Shown piece after piece: positions 39,782 to 53,375 of a stretch of 64,000 nt of DNA (its first letter is position 1; every line of letters begins with the position of its first letter). The notes under the pieces are model-generated. The model worked only from the letters and a program-made list of their open reading frames with translations, ran no database searches and was not told the DNA's origin. The translations under genes were made by a program, and so were the position numbers. This DNA is from Amblyornis subalaris (lineage: Eukaryota > Chordata > Aves > Passeriformes > Ptilonorhynchidae), in the NCBI GenBank assembly GCA_018881555.1, contig JACAXG010000007.1, forward strand, positions 12,629,235 through 12,693,234, in the 5' to 3' direction.

Positions 39782-42700
39782 CCCAGTCCTCAGAACCCTT
39801 GACATATAACCTTTTGCTTATATAAAACACTTCAGCTGTTCATTCATAGGTTTAACTATGCTGAAGACTATCCAGTGGAAAGAAATCTTATTATCTCCAG
39901 CTTAATATTTCATTATCTGGCACAATATGAGGATATTAGACTTTGATTGCTGGTTCTCTTCAGAGATTACAGCATTTAAATTCTTATTCCCATCTGCATT
40001 TTAAACTTCATCCTTTTCTTTTAAACTGNTTACATTTATGTTGCCTTTAAATCTTGTCTTTCAAGTTTTCAGGTTAAAAAGTTTAGATGCAAAATATTCA
40101 AATTAGGTTTGTCCTAAATTTCTTAAGCTATCCTGGTGTTCATCCACTCATTTTATATCCTAACCATATGCAGACAAAATAATGGACATTAAGGAGCTGT
40201 AATGGCCATTCACCACACACCAACATCACACATCTGACCAAAAAAAATCCCTTCAAGAACAATATGATGACCTGATGCACCTAAACCTTTTACAAAACTA
40301 TTTATCTGTGACAATGTCACCCAAAGTTACAGTAAATAAGTTATTGAAGTAGTTTTATGGGTCACAGTAAGGTATCTGTTTGGAATCCGTTGTACTCAGA
40401 CAGGCATATACATTTGCTGTAAATGGATCTTCAATCTCTGTGAATCATTTTATTCTTTTTATACACACTATAAAATTGCCATTTTTATGGCCAGGCTTGA
40501 TGTATGATATGGCTGAAGAACTGTATGAGTTAATTAAAGAATAAAGGGCTGTCCCTTCTGCTCTATATTTCTGTTCCTGACATTAGTATCTGAGAACCAC
40601 TGTTTTGTACCACGCAGAGATTTGACTTTAAGGGAATCATTTGGGTTGAGGTATGCGTACTCTCATACTGTGCAGGGCGTGTGATTCCATCCAGAATCCA
40701 GAGGCTTTGTATCACCAAGGCGAGCATTTGCCCTGCTGGGACNGCCCTACATTTCTTTGAAAGCTTCAATAACATCCCAGACCACAAAGCAGAGTAGTTT
40801 CTGTCGATGGTAATCCCACCAAGAAAATGAACATGGGAAAATAGGGCAGCANAGGATCACTTAAATTCTGTCTGCTGCTATCACAGATGGCCATGCTGTC
40901 TCATCCCAGCTGGGCACGCACCAGAGCTCAATCAGATGTCCNTTGGCCTCTGCTTTGCTAAGTTCAGTGAGACAAACACCCTTAGTTCACTCTTGAGAGA
41001 TAAACTTGTCATTTCTTTGGTCATCCTTCACCTATGCCCTCTTGGGTTTATATCTTTGCACAGAGCTGGCAAGAACTGTNCCCTAAATTTCAGTCAAGGT
41101 CTCCCCCGGTTGTCTTCTGTGGAAAATCATACTCTTGTCTCCTGGAAGGACAGAATAAGGACCAGCAAAATGGCTTATATTGCATCAACCTTCAGAAGTG
41201 AAAGTGTGTACCCAAACACCTGACTCTGAACTTTACACNATCCATGTATTTCCCAGTCAGCATCTCTTGTCTCATACCAGACCAAAGATGAGGAAAAATC
41301 CCGTAGCCAGGGACCATTTTCAATTTCAATTCTTTCCCTTTGAATTCTGCCTGCTATGCATTAAATAAGATATTTTCTTCCTTTGTAACCATGTGATGGA
41401 ANTTCCCATAAGCACTTTCCTTTTCATCAAGAGAATATTATTTAGACAGCCAAAAGGAAGGTAATTGTAGCACAGGATAATCATTGAAAAGAGAAAAGAA
41501 TGCCTCCTTGTATTTACATTTTAGAAAGCATGAAATTCTGTTTCACTTGCTCATTTTTATCCAGTATGGGCTAAGACATTTGCAGAATGTGCTCTCTTCA
41601 AAACAGTTTTAAAACATGAAGTATTCTAATTGCTCAGAGTACAGAACAATATTTTTCTCAATATTAGTCTTAGAGAAAAATAGCATGAAAGTGTCAGGAA
41701 CTGTAACTCATTGTTCTTTTTTTCACATAACTTAATCATGCGCATTCATTTTGAAGCCCACACCCAATAATGCAAATTCACTTTGAACAACATCTTTAAG
41801 AAATCGTCCTTCTTCTGTAGTGCCTATATTACTGCTGGGCCCTTCTTATTTTTTTCTTCCTGTAAATACTATTATATATGCAGATCTTCAATATCACATT
41901 GATATCTAGGTTTTCTCCTTGATATCATTCTGATCTAAGAAAATAGGTATAATCTTTGCTTGTTGCTGTTAGAGGCAGATACAGCCTTCCCTTTCCATGA
42001 GGCACTGGTTTGCAGCAAACAGGCTAGAAAAGCACAGTTAGAGAAATGAACCATTGAGACAGCAAAACACTGCAAAAAAAGGTTTCAATGCCATGCAGGC
42101 CATAAGGCTTTAAAAGGTACAGGGCTCTGTCATACTCTTTCCTAGAGCCCAATTTTGTCTTCACAAATATGACATACAACTATCATTCCTCTCACATATT
42201 AGGCTTATCATCTCCTTGCCCTTTACAGCCTTCCTCATGTCCTCTGTTAGCTCTAATAAAAGTTAATCCGCAAGAAAAGGCTCNAAAGACCAAGCAGACC
42301 AAGCTCAATTAGTTCTTTGATTAACTTCATAATTGAGCAATAAGCCACAGAGCCAGACCTCCTTCAGCTGAAAGGGACAGCACTCGCAGCAGCAAGGTAG
42401 AGCCTGCTCAATGTGCATTTCAGCCCAATTTTATTTATTTCACGGTTCTTTGTAACTTAAATCATTTGTTCTTATTACCTGAGTCTTCACACATTTTTCT
42501 TTTCTCTCGCTCTGTCTGTAAGCCAACTGGAAGGGCACTCTCATGCCTCTCTGTATCTCATCACATGTGTGGTGTGTTCACTAAATGAGGATGCCAGCCC
42601 TGTCTACGTGGCACGAGCCACTTAGGACCTGTACATAAAAATTATGAAGAGTGAAAACTATTTGGGAAAGAAGACTGAAGCTTCTCTTCTCTTCACACAT

Positions 42701-45700
42701 TTCAACATAGTTGGAGGGCTTTGTATTCTAATGAATGCATGCAGTGGTTAGGGGTGTCTACCTTGTTTAACACCAGGTAGGCTGCCCACAGCCATGCCCT
42801 GAACCTCTGCTGGGCTCATGACCCTTTCCCTGACATCACATTTCCATTTCTAAGGTATAGTAAAGAGGTAATCCGGCTCTAACGCGGGCTTTTATTAGGA
42901 ACACCAAAAGGTGAGCAGCCAGAACTAGACAAGAAATTTTAAACCTGCTTTTCTGTGGTGAGAACATCCCTCTGCAGTGTACTCCATAAACGCCTTCCTT
43001 TTCGAGGCAGCTCTGTAAAGAAGCATTGTATTAAAGAGGGTGAGAAACTCAAGGATTCGGGCTGGTCCGGGAAGGGTGCTGATACACCAGTACTTGAGAG
43101 TAACATCCAGGTATCTGTTCCTGCAGGGGGAAATCTGTCCTTGGCACAGTGTGCGGTATGTGGAATTTTCCGGGTGTGTTTCTGTACTGACATATCTGCA
43201 TAGACAAGACACTACAGTTGTTTGGAGATGAGACAGAGTAACATATTTTTAAAGACTCTGCAAAGAACTCAGATTGGTTTTCAGAAGTTTCCTCCTGCAA
43301 CTGAATATCCGAAAAATTCTCTCACAGTAAATGTATGCCCATCTGTGATATTCACAGCTTGTTTTAACTTTATGATGCTGGAGGCAGACCTCTAATCTCA
43401 GCGGGTGCATTCTCACTGAAGAAATGGCCCTATAAAAGATAATGCGTAATTAATATAATAAAAAAATTCCTCAGTAATGACTGGGGATATCAGAACTTGG
43501 TTCATAATTCCTTTTGGGACCCTGGAAATAAAATTTTATGTTTTTCAGCAAAAAGGCTGATCTTTCTATTTTGAGTACATGCAACAGCAAATAGTACACT
43601 TCTACAGTTTTGTAACACTCTCACTGGAATTTGATTTCTTCCTTTACTAGTTAAGGAAGTAAGATCTGAAACATCCTCAAAGTCTAACAAGATGCTAATA
43701 TGCTAAAAAGAGCCTTTGAATGAGCTTGTTTTAGTCAAAATATTGCAAGTGTGTTAATTCTAANACCTCTAATGGCACTAAAAACACTCATTGACAAATG
43801 CCTCATTTTCTCTTAATAACACTTGCTTTAATGTTGCTGTAAATTACATCAACTTTGCCATAATGATACAGCGCTAGCACTTAAAATCTACCTTCAACGG
43901 ATATTTGTATTTTAAATTTTGCATTTTCATTTGATCCCATATGCTTTTGACAATGCTGGATTGATTTAAACCCAGCTGATTACAGAACACTGAATTAAAG
44001 CAGAATCTTGGGTACATTACAAAGGTGAAGGAGTAGCTAGATTCTAAGCAACACCTGAGCTAATGTCTCTTTTCTAATTGAGTGATAGTCAGGCAGTTTG
44101 CAGTGCCAGCAAGTATGGTTAAATCAAATTGACTTTTAGTGTTAGAGCAATGGTGCTAATAGACTGGGTTCACTGTCTATAATGGATATGGAAAGACAAA
44201 TACATTAAAAGCAAAGGTCATTCTTATCTTTTGCTTTTGACAGCAAAGACTGAACTGTACAAAGTTCGTTTCCCCTCGAAGAAATTATTGTTCCTACAGT
44301 CTATCTCAAATGAGTTTGGTAATGAAAATCTAGAAGGATTTTTTCTTTCCACATCATCCTCCATAACTCAAGACCTATCACCCTCATCACCTGGATGCAT
44401 CATTTGCCTTTTCTCCTCATGCTCAGATGGGAGTAAGGGATTGTTTTCCTTTTTACTTTTGCTTACAGAATCTAGCATAATGATGTCCGAATGTTTGCTT
44501 CGGGTGCTAATGTATCAGCTAATAAGCAGCAGTGGGTCCAAGCAGAGGAAACAGGATGAGGCTGTGAGCTGTCTGGAGGAACAGAGCATGTGATAGGAAA
44601 TATGGATCATTGCTTCCTTCAGCAGTCAACAGAAATAGGCATCTGGGTGACCATGAAACACTATTCGCCTGCTGAGCTCACAAACTTTTGCCAATGCTGA
44701 AGGAATGTTCTTCTCACGTAGCTCGATACTATGAGCAGGTGAAGAGTTTTAACAGTGCTTTTATTGTTAAATGTCAGGTACTGAGGGCTGCAGAAATCTT
44801 AGCCCATTGATTTGTGTGGGGCTTGCAGTCTGCTTGGGGTTAAGTATGTGTGTGACTGTCTTGGCTCAGGATGGCAACCAGAGAGCTCTGAAAGCTCATG
44901 TAATGTAGAGTAATGACAATGCTGGTAGCAGTTAGGGTACAGAATAACTACCTTCAGCACAGCGAAAATGATGCATGTTTACAGCTGAAAGGTTGTGTCT
45001 GATGATGAGGCAACNTGAAGGGAGTTGCTTTTCAGTAAGGACTTCAGCAAAAGACAGCAACAACATCTTATGCTAACAAGTAAGAAAAATNTTTTTTTTC
45101 AGTCGGTACATAGCGGGATCCTCTACCTATGGTCTGATTTTGGCAATGTCTGATTTGTGGCGTTATGTTGTATCTTGGGCTTTCTGACTCATAGCAGGCT
45201 GCTGAGAGCCATCTGAGCAGTGCCGTGCCACACACCAGGTCCCAAATGCAGGAGGAGAAATTCTCCCTAGGGTCTGATCTAGTCAGGGGATCCATATGGG
45301 ATGTGCTTCAAATACTGACAGCACCCACACAGTGGGACAGGAAAGAGTTCTCTTACTTCTGGTCTAGAGCCCTCTGATATGCTGCACCTGATGGCCACAA
45401 TTCAGTGGCAATGCATCACTGCTGCCTTGCCAAAGGGCTTCTCTCCAGTCTCAAACTCCATGGTTTGCTTTCCTGGAGGGTGCACCAGGAGGGAGCAACT
45501 TCTGCATGCTTGGGTTTAACGAGCTGACAACGAGCAGTGCTCTGTGCAAGGCTGCTGCATCCAGGACAGGCTGTGTCATCCTGCCTGTTGCACTTTTTCT
45601 AAAAAATAATTTCGTTTTATCCACCAATAGTGCTGCCTATTTGTACCGGTAATAGTAATTTTTAAATGCAACTGTCACACTCTGCCTTGTGAATTGCAGT

Positions 45701-48700
45701 GTTTCTACCATGATGTAAGGAAACATTTTGATGCTATGAAAATGAAACTTTTACTAAAACATTTTTGACATTCGCAAAGGTAAAATTTTAGTGTGGTTTT
45801 CATGGTTTCACTATAGACCAGGTACAAAATTCTGCTCCTAAATTTTGAGTGTGCAACCAAGGTTTCTTACTTGATTTAGGGAGGACAACATAACAACCAA
45901 ACTGAAGAGCAGAAATCTGGAGTTTCTTACAAGTTGAAAATACCATGGTTTGTTTTCCACTAATACCAAGAGAGATAAAGTTAATCTGAAAGTACACAGA
46001 AATTCACATTTACAAAATCTGGTCTCCACAAGGCCATGAAATCCTTAATTTGTTTATTTCTCCCAGAAGAATATAAATCACTGTTGCATTGCCCAAATGT
46101 TTGTGAGTTTATCAAAAGGAGCGTTTATTCAGCGTTCGTTCCACTCTGTCATTAAATCCTCTGGATTATATGGCTGTTGTTGTCTTTTAAATTCCTGATA
46201 AATATGTTGCTGACAGCCAGCTGTTCTTTCCAATGCATCATAACCAACCGTCCTAGAGTAGATCATTAGTCTGCTTGCATCCATCTATTTTATTTATGCC
46301 ACTCAGGGAGATTACAATGGCCATCTATAACTGTGGGCAGTTTTCGTTTTGGAGGAATGCACCAGCGATGGCACAGGAATGAGAGGGACAGGGCAGAGTT
46401 TCAAGGATATCAGGATTGCTTGGAACAATAAGACTTGCTAGCCCAGTAAAGGGACATTTTGGTGTCTTTGGTGGTTTTGGCCCTGCTTTCCCTGAGGTGG
46501 TTTTGGAGCCATGCAGACTGGTGACACTACAAGAAGCCTCTTGGGGCTGAATTCTGAGGCACAGCTTGGGGAAATGCCTGACCCATCACACCACCTGGTT
46601 ATCCCTGGGAGCCAGCAGGGAGCAAAAATTTGGGTGTACAATAAGTCTCAGTTGTGGCACAGTCTTTTTCCCCTCATACTCTTATGGCAGATTACATCTG
46701 TTAAATGAAAGGTCAGAGCTTTCCAGAATTTCCCCCTCGGCAGCAAACTGAATTTTCCTGCTGCTCTTTTGACTTTTCAGTGGTCTGAAGCATCAGGTTT
46801 GGTTCACTCGCAGTTCAGACTATGTCAAACTCCCATGTACAGAGTATGTTTCACTGGGGAAGTCAAACACTACATTTTCCAGTTTGCGGCACGAAGCTCA
46901 CATGGTTGTTTCTCAGAAAACACAGGAATACTGCCCCTTGAACTTTGAATTTACAACAATTAGCAAAGAAATGAAGCTTGGTTTGAGAGAAAGAAGTACA
47001 GTGAGCAACTCATTCCTAAAAAGAAGATTTGGAAAGGAGGCTCCCAGTGGGAAGTAGTATATTTTGACTNCTGGTGTAAACATATATATTCTACACTTTT
47101 TGCAAAGCAAAAATCGGAAGGGAGAAAAGCAGTGATTTTTGGATTTATTGAACTTTTCTCTCCGGGCTTTTGCNGAAATGTTTAATATTTCATCTGTGAG
47201 TGAAATGCAAGTAAGCTGGTAGATTAGTTGTGTTAATAAGAAAAAAAAAGGGGAGGGAAACCCTAACCCAAAAAAATCCTAGCTGAGGCACTTTATTTTC
47301 AAAGAACAGATGGCTTTCTTTACTTACAGCTGTAGAATATTTTGCTGCAACATAAAGACATATAGGATATCCTCTGGGGATGGAGGAAAATGAAATGGAG
47401 AGAAAACACTGCAGCGAAAATCATTAGAAGCTCTAAAAGTAATAGAAATACCAGGCCTGACTTTTGGTGCCACTAACCTTTGTTGGCTTCAAATGACAAG
47501 TCCTACAGGGCCTGCCTGAGATCAAGACATCAGCAGGACTCCTACTTGCCCTGAGTTTACCACCTTCCTCCCCATGAGGACAGCAGCAGAAGAAGCCCTA
47601 TCTGCAGACATTTCTTGTGGCAGAGGACATTTTTTATGTTTTCTCTACCAGCCTNCCTGGCTTAACCTTTTGACCATCCTTCAGCCTGCCTCTTAATGTG
47701 ACCATTTTATCAACAACTGCAGTTAAAATGGCAGTCGGTTTAGCCAGCTCTGTCTGCTGCTGCTTGAAATTTTTATGTATTGTGACCTTCTTTGTGCCCT
47801 TAGTTTCTGCTGGAGATGCTCATCTCCTCGCNCTGTAACCAATGAATCAATTTTATTTTCTCTGCTGAAAGCGTGGGGGGGCGTAAAGCAAAGTTTCTCC
47901 CCCTGCTCCTTATCTCGAATAAGAAAACTCCTGCAGTTTTTCTCTCTTTGTAACTGCCTATTGATTGTGTATGTCAGCTGTAGGTTTGTGGGCGCTGAAG
48001 GATTTGATTTTATTTCTGTTTGCTCAATGGTGTCTAAAAAGTGACTGCTTGAAGGGCTGCTGAGACTTGGGGGTCTTGTCCACATGTTTTATGAGGTTTT
48101 GGTGTATAATTACAGCAGGACAATGTAATTACATGAGGTATTTCCTTTTACTTGCTTCCGTATCTTTTTGAATGATACACACATCTGCAGTCCCAAGGCC
48201 CCAGAACTGCCATAGGAAAGACTGCTCCATACTGCCTTACACATGCCCAGATTTAGTGCTCTTATATGAACCGTTTGCCAGTAAATAAAAGTAGTCGTTT
48301 TTCTAAGTGTTTGATGGCAATGGGTGCTGTGCTCGCTTCTGTTGGTCTGGGCAGTCCTCTGCCACCNAGAGCAAGTCAGATGTGTGCCTTAGTGAAACAC
48401 GGGCTGGGAAGGACCACAGGAATTGCCTAAGAGATGAGAAGCAAGCATCAATTACTTGCTCAAGGNTGAAAAAGTGTTTGGTGGGCTACTTATCTAGATG
48501 GCTAAGCCCATCTTGCATTTGGCTTCAGCATCCTGGCCTTGCAACTGCAGCACACCTCCTAGCACATCTCTGACACTTCAGCTCTTGAGGTGTTCAAAGA
48601 GGACTTGAGCACTGAAACTTCTTGTCAGAGCCGGGGCCATCAGCAAAGGAATTCTGAGAGGGAGAAGAAGTGGCTGAGAGGGGCTTTGGTCCATCGTGGG

Positions 48701-48944
48701 TTCAGGACCATCAGCAACAGAGTGGGGCAGTCTGTGGAGACTGTTAGCTCCTATCTGTGACTCCTGAACTCCCTCTGCGAAGCTCACACACTCTCACACT
48801 CTTATGAAAATCTCCTGTCTGCCCAAAGGATTCGGTATTGCAGTTCATAAGGGCAGGAAAATTTGCCACCACTTCTCTTGTGGGAAAAGCACTTAATTGC
48901 CCTGAGAAAAAGATGAAGACAAGTATTTGTGTCATATGACGAGT

Positions 48945-49267
48945 ATAGGAGCCAGCAGCACCCTGGCAGCCAGGAGGGCCACCCATGTCCTGGGGGCATC
49001 AGGCACAGCATCGCCAGCTNGGCAAGGGAAGGATTGTCCCGCTCTGCTCTGCACTGGGGCGGCCTCACCTCGAGTCCTGTGCAGTTTTGGGTGCCACCAT
49101 GTAAGAAAGACATGAAACTGCTAGAGAGAGTCCAAAGGCGGGCAACAAAGATGGTGAAGGGCCTTGAGGGGAAGCTGTATGAGGAGTGGCTGAGGTCACT
49201 TGACCTGTTCAACCTGTGGAGAAGAGGAGACAGGGGGGACCTCACTGCAGTAACAACTTCCTCGTGA
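48945..49267 (+). pseudogene. Relic of CR1 ORF2 (reverse transcriptase C-terminal end)
   Basis: Inside the CR1 copy, the plus strand keeps a piece of the ORF2 C-terminal region. The best preserved block reads [17 protein letters not shown] followed by [13 protein letters not shown], which is characteristic of CR1-type proteins. The preceding block, which encodes [11 protein letters not shown] at about 49048-49080, lies in a different frame. A loss of two bases near 49080, probably slippage in a GT repeat, separates the two blocks. An N at 49020 and a stop at 49265-49267 add to the damage. The catalytic domains of the polymerase and the endonuclease are missing through 5' truncation. The copy is dead. 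Confidence 0.85.
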
Positions 49268-49611
49268 GGGGAAGCAGAGGGGCAGGCATCGATCTCTTCA
49301 CTCTTGTGACCCGTGACAGGACCCAAGGGAACGGCCTGTAGTTGTGTCAGGGAAGGTTTAGGCTGAATACCAGGAAAATGTTTTTCACCCAGGGGGTGTT
49401 TGGGCACTGGAACAGGCTCCCCAGGGAAGCGGTCACAGCACCAAGCCTGACAGAGTTCAAGAAGCATTTGGACAATGGTCTCAGGCACATGGTGTGATTC
49501 CTGGGGTGTACTGAGCAGGGCCAGGAGTTGGACTTGATGATCCTGATGGTTTCCTTCCAACTCACCATATTCTCTGATGCTATGATTCTACGATTCTACA
49601 GTTCTATGATA
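48945..49611 (+). mobile_element. CR1 LINE retrotransposon, 5'-truncated 3' end
   Basis: This is a non-LTR retrotransposon of the CR1 family in plus orientation, about 670 bases long. It starts in the last part of the reverse-transcriptase reading frame (ORF2) and runs through the 3' UTR. I recognise the typical CR1 order: a segment encoding [17 protein letters not shown] at 49103-49153, then the CACTTGACCTGTTCAACCTG region, then the 'lowest-homology' stretch ending in a GGACTTGATGATCC-type motif near 49530, and finally degenerate ATTCTATG-like repeats at 49575-49611. Severe 5' truncation with an intact 3' end is normal for CR1, which is copied from its 3' end and usually leaves no target-site duplication. 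The left border is approximate. Comparison is with the avian CR1 consensus from memory; the subfamily was not determined. Confidence 0.95.
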
Positions 49612-52600
49612 CAATAACAGGGCATGCAATGTAACTGTGTAATTTGCATTATTCAGCACAAGTCTGTGACGTGCTTATAGTGTGTGAGTGAGAATTATTC
49701 TAAAACTGGCCTTTCCAAACCAAGTGCAAAAACGTTTGAGGTACAGCTTCCAGCAAATATTTCTTTGTGATAAAAATATATTATCTGTTTATTTAATTCT
49801 AGATTCATAATCAAGATTGCCTTTACTAGATTTCAGAAAATCTTTATTGCACTGCCTTCTCCTGGGATAGGTGCCCAAGGCTCTGAGCCCCTCAGTAGAA
49901 GCCAGAGTAAAGTAGAAGCAGTTCTCAAATTACTACAGCCCTGTTCAGTTAGTTCCTGTATCTTTAAAAGCACAATATCTATCTTCCTTTTACCTCTTAG
50001 GACACACTGAATAAGAAAATGTGTCAAACATTTACATATACGTGACAGTGCTGCTTCTACTGTTACAGATTTATGATTTCACAGTAAGATACCGATGCAA
50101 ACCTGGAAGAATTACACCTGCATTTTTGCAGAGAGAAGTCCCTGAGTAGCTCCAGCCCTGCAGATGTTAGGAGAAAAGGAAGCAAGGAGGAGTGTTTCGA
50201 AGTTAGGGCTCAGGTAGTGCCGGGTATTTGCACACTACTTCGAGATTTAGCTTTGTGCTCTGCAACTGGATTAAGGTGGGATGTTTGGCAATGAACATGG
50301 CTGAACATTGTGCTTCACATGGCTATTGGAAGGATATCTAAAAATGGCTTCAAAATATTCATTTATATCTGGGGCAACAGGGCTGGAATTGGTTAACGGT
50401 GCACAGTAGATTCTTCATGCTCAGTGTTTTGAAATAAAATGTTTTTCCTGTGACATAATTGTATATGTCAAAGCTCTGATAAGTAAGTAATTAAGAGTTT
50501 GAATGAAAGGCGTGCGACTCCAATGCATAGCACCCTCTGCAAAGAGATGATGTAAACCAGAGGGTGGAAGGATACAGTGAGTGTATATGTGACAAAAATT
50601 CCCTGTTGGCTAAGAATAGGTACTTTGTTTTTCATTAGATACAATATTGGAGATGTGTCATCTTTAATCCATTTCTGTCAAGCTCAGTTGTCAGAAAGAG
50701 TGACATTTCTTTCAAAAAAACCAGAGCTGCTAATCCCTAAAAGCACACTGCAACCACATTCTGATCCTTCCAGATCTCTAATCAATGTTTCCTTCCACAA
50801 AGATGCCCTGGAACCTTGGAAATGGCTTCATAACATTAATAGAAAAGATAAAAAGCACCCTTTTTCCCTATTCTTACCTTGAAGAGAGGGACATCTTTTT
50901 AAATATTTGTTTCTTTTGTAACTTAGTGTCACAGTTTCATTAGTCAACTGAAAACTCNTCAACTTTTCAGTATGAATTTAGAGTTTAAAAAACGATTGAT
51001 GTGGTCTGTTTTCTTTGGAGCCTGTCTTGTAGTGCTTTAAAAGAGTCCCCAAATGGTGAAACTTGTAATTTTGAAACAAAACCCTTTTCCCATTGAGTAT
51101 GGCCAGGTACTCAGAACACTGAAAGGAATCACTCATAGAGCTGTATTACTTTTTCAGGAATAATACTATGTGTTAGGAAGAAACTGGCTAACAATCAGAT
51201 TTCTTTGACAAAAGATGTGAAGTTTGCTTTTTTAAATATGGAATTCATTAGTATTATTGAATACTCTTATCATATTTCTTTTAACTATAAATTATTTCCT
51301 CATGCATGGTTCCTCAGTCTTCAAAGGCTTTAGAAGTTAGATAAAAGCAGGTACACGATAGAAGACTGGGTATTGTGGAGGTGTTAACACGTGGTAGATT
51401 TTTTTTTAATCTAAGCACACATATTTCGGGACCCATTATCTTGTCTTTTCTTTTGATAAAGTGGTTTTAGATTGACTGTTACATTCCAAGGAAATTCAAC
51501 ACAGATTATTTCAGTCACAAAGTGACCAACATTTCTCACCTGGACAATTGCTCATCCAGTCAGACAAGATGAAAAAAGAAATGTTTTCTCAAATGTCCTC
51601 TCAGTGCAGAACTGGGTGAGAGCCAGTCTCTGGTGTGCTACACAAATGAATAAGCAAACACCAGGACCACAATAAAGGAATGAGACAACCCAGCTCCTGG
51701 AGCTGATACCTGCAGAAACAGTTGTAAGTTTGAGTCCCAGATGGCTGAAGATGTGCAGAGACCATTAAAATAAACATTCTTCTGTGATGCTAAACTTGTG
51801 TGATGTGAAAATCACCTCTAATTGTAGCTGTACAGCAGCCTCTGTGCACTCACCTATGATAAACCAGACCTTTTATAAAAAAATATTGTTCATATGGATA
51901 CTAATCTGTGTTCAATGACAGCACAACACTTCATCTACATTTATTTATCGAACACTGGGATAGGCACACAGTGTGCTTCTCTAAAAGCTTCCATGAATGT
52001 TAATGACAGAGAATATCACTTGTAGACAACACTTGTGCCCAGGAAAATATTGAAAAGAAAAGCCAATAAAGCATCATGTGAAAAATATTAGCTGGCTGAA
52101 AAGCTTTTTATGGTTTGAATTAATTTTTAGTTCAGCTGCACTTGTTAAAACTATAAATAGATAAATAGTCTCTTGCTTTCCTACAGCTTTTTTCCTCTTA
52201 TAGTGTGCTTTAGAAGTCTTCACATTCAGTGATTTTTATTTTATTATATTTAGTTAACACTGCAGGCCCTCTTTCAGAGAACTACTTTGATAACAGGCTG
52301 TTTTATCTCAGTTCCTAGTGTGATAAAAGCCAATTTAGAGTCACTTACTTTATACAAAACAATGCAAAGTACAAGATATTTTGATGATAATAGCATCTTT
52401 AAAAAGGGATGACCATCTGCCTTTATTCACTTCTCCTGCTTTCAGTGTCCTTTNGAGCTCCACTTTCCCTATGGAAAGACAAAATCTCTGAGATCATTTT
52501 CAGTCCTGTCAGCTGCGAAGATGTGGTAACCATCTTATAAGACAAACATATGGCTGGGTCTTAAGGGCTTTTTCAAACCGGGAATCCAAATATAGGCTGC

Positions 52601-53106
52601 CAAGTTGCNTACAGAAGCATCTGCCATGTCGGTTCCCCATCACAACACCTCCCTGCACCACCAGGAAGCCTGAGCTGGTGCCTGCTCTTTTCCAGGTTGG
52701 CGTTTCATGGCAAGAACCAGCCACNAAAATGCAGAGCTGTGTATCTGAAGGTTTAACTTTAGACTCCTGAACTTGAATGTCTTAGGGATAATTTGGGACG
52801 GATGAGACTCGTCCATCCNGAGAGTCCCAACAGAAACCCAGCTGTAAAATGCAGGGTGAGCACTGAAGGACCTGGAAGCTGAGCAGTCTCTCCAGGTGGA
52901 CCAGGGAGTCATTATTTTGAGATACACTTTAGGCCCACTGCCTGAGCAATGCCATTCATACAGTCCTTATTGGGCAGGCCAGGAAGGATCTATTCGTACT
53001 CCATCTGATTTATTTTTACACAGCTCCTGACAAAACTGTTGTCTAGTCTCTGTGTCTTGCTTTACTTGTGGTCTCTTGGCTTACATGGCTTCGCTCCTGA
53101 GGAGTG
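49612..53106. other. Noncoding stretch, no gene recognised
   Basis: AT-rich sequence follows the CR1 copy. Open frames are at most about 100 codons and have no recognised domain. No repeat family was seen. Confidence 0.6.
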
Positions 53107-53375
53107 CTAGGCAGGAACTGCCCCGTACATGGGACTGTAGCAGCTCCTCATAGCTAACCAGAATGTGTCTCCAACTTCCACCACTTGATTTTTCTGCTGT
53201 ACAGTGCTGCTGCCTCCTGCCTTTTGTGAGGAACGTTGGAATTTCCCTCCACGAGCTGTTACGGCTCTAACTGGGGGCTGACTCCTTCCCTTTGACCTCA
53301 AAACACGGTGGCNTTCTGGTAGTGGGGGGCCTTGCCTGTGCCTTCCTTCTACTGGTGGCTCTGAAGAAGATGGGT
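53107..53375 (-). CDS. Weak candidate exon, low-complexity protein, unidentified
   Basis: The minus strand has a good acceptor-like sequence (pyrimidine-rich, ending TTAAGCACAG) just before 53375, followed by about 89 open codons to a TAG at 53107. The predicted residues are rich in S, P, Q, R and G (for example DPSSSEPPVEG, SQPPVRAVTARGG, SSQKAGGSSTVQQK) and then turn more structured near the end (VVEVGDTFWLAMRS). There is one N at 53313. I recognise no domain. If this is an exon it could be the last one of a separate minus-strand gene, or an alternative 3' exon of a gene entering from the right. The wider open frame starts at 53505, upstream of the acceptor. An open frame of this size can occur by chance in a window this large, so the call rests on the acceptor and the composition only. 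Confidence 0.18.

Larger units (their letters stand above)
28021..48944. other. Long noncoding stretch, no gene recognised
   Basis: About 21 kb hold only short open frames. The longest are 164 codons (38934-39428, minus strand) and 152 codons (28196-28654, minus strand), both without recognisable domains. The stretch contains A/T homopolymers, a cluster of Ns at 38269-38282, and very AT-rich parts near 36.6-37.3 kb. No splice-bordered exon, RNA gene or interspersed repeat was recognised. It could be intergenic or a large intron. Confidence 0.6.

Noticed and set aside
42925..43300. Five overlapping open frames on both strands
   Set aside because: Simultaneous openness in several frames reflects low stop density; none shows a domain.
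48325..48350. GTGCTCGCTTCTGTTGG, similar to the start of U6 snRNA
   Set aside because: Similarity ends after about 12 bases and the rest of U6 is absent.
48802..49560. Longest open frame of the window (252 codons, minus strand)
   Set aside because: Most of it is the antisense of the CR1 copy at 48945-49611; the rest has no recognisable domain. It is not a gene.
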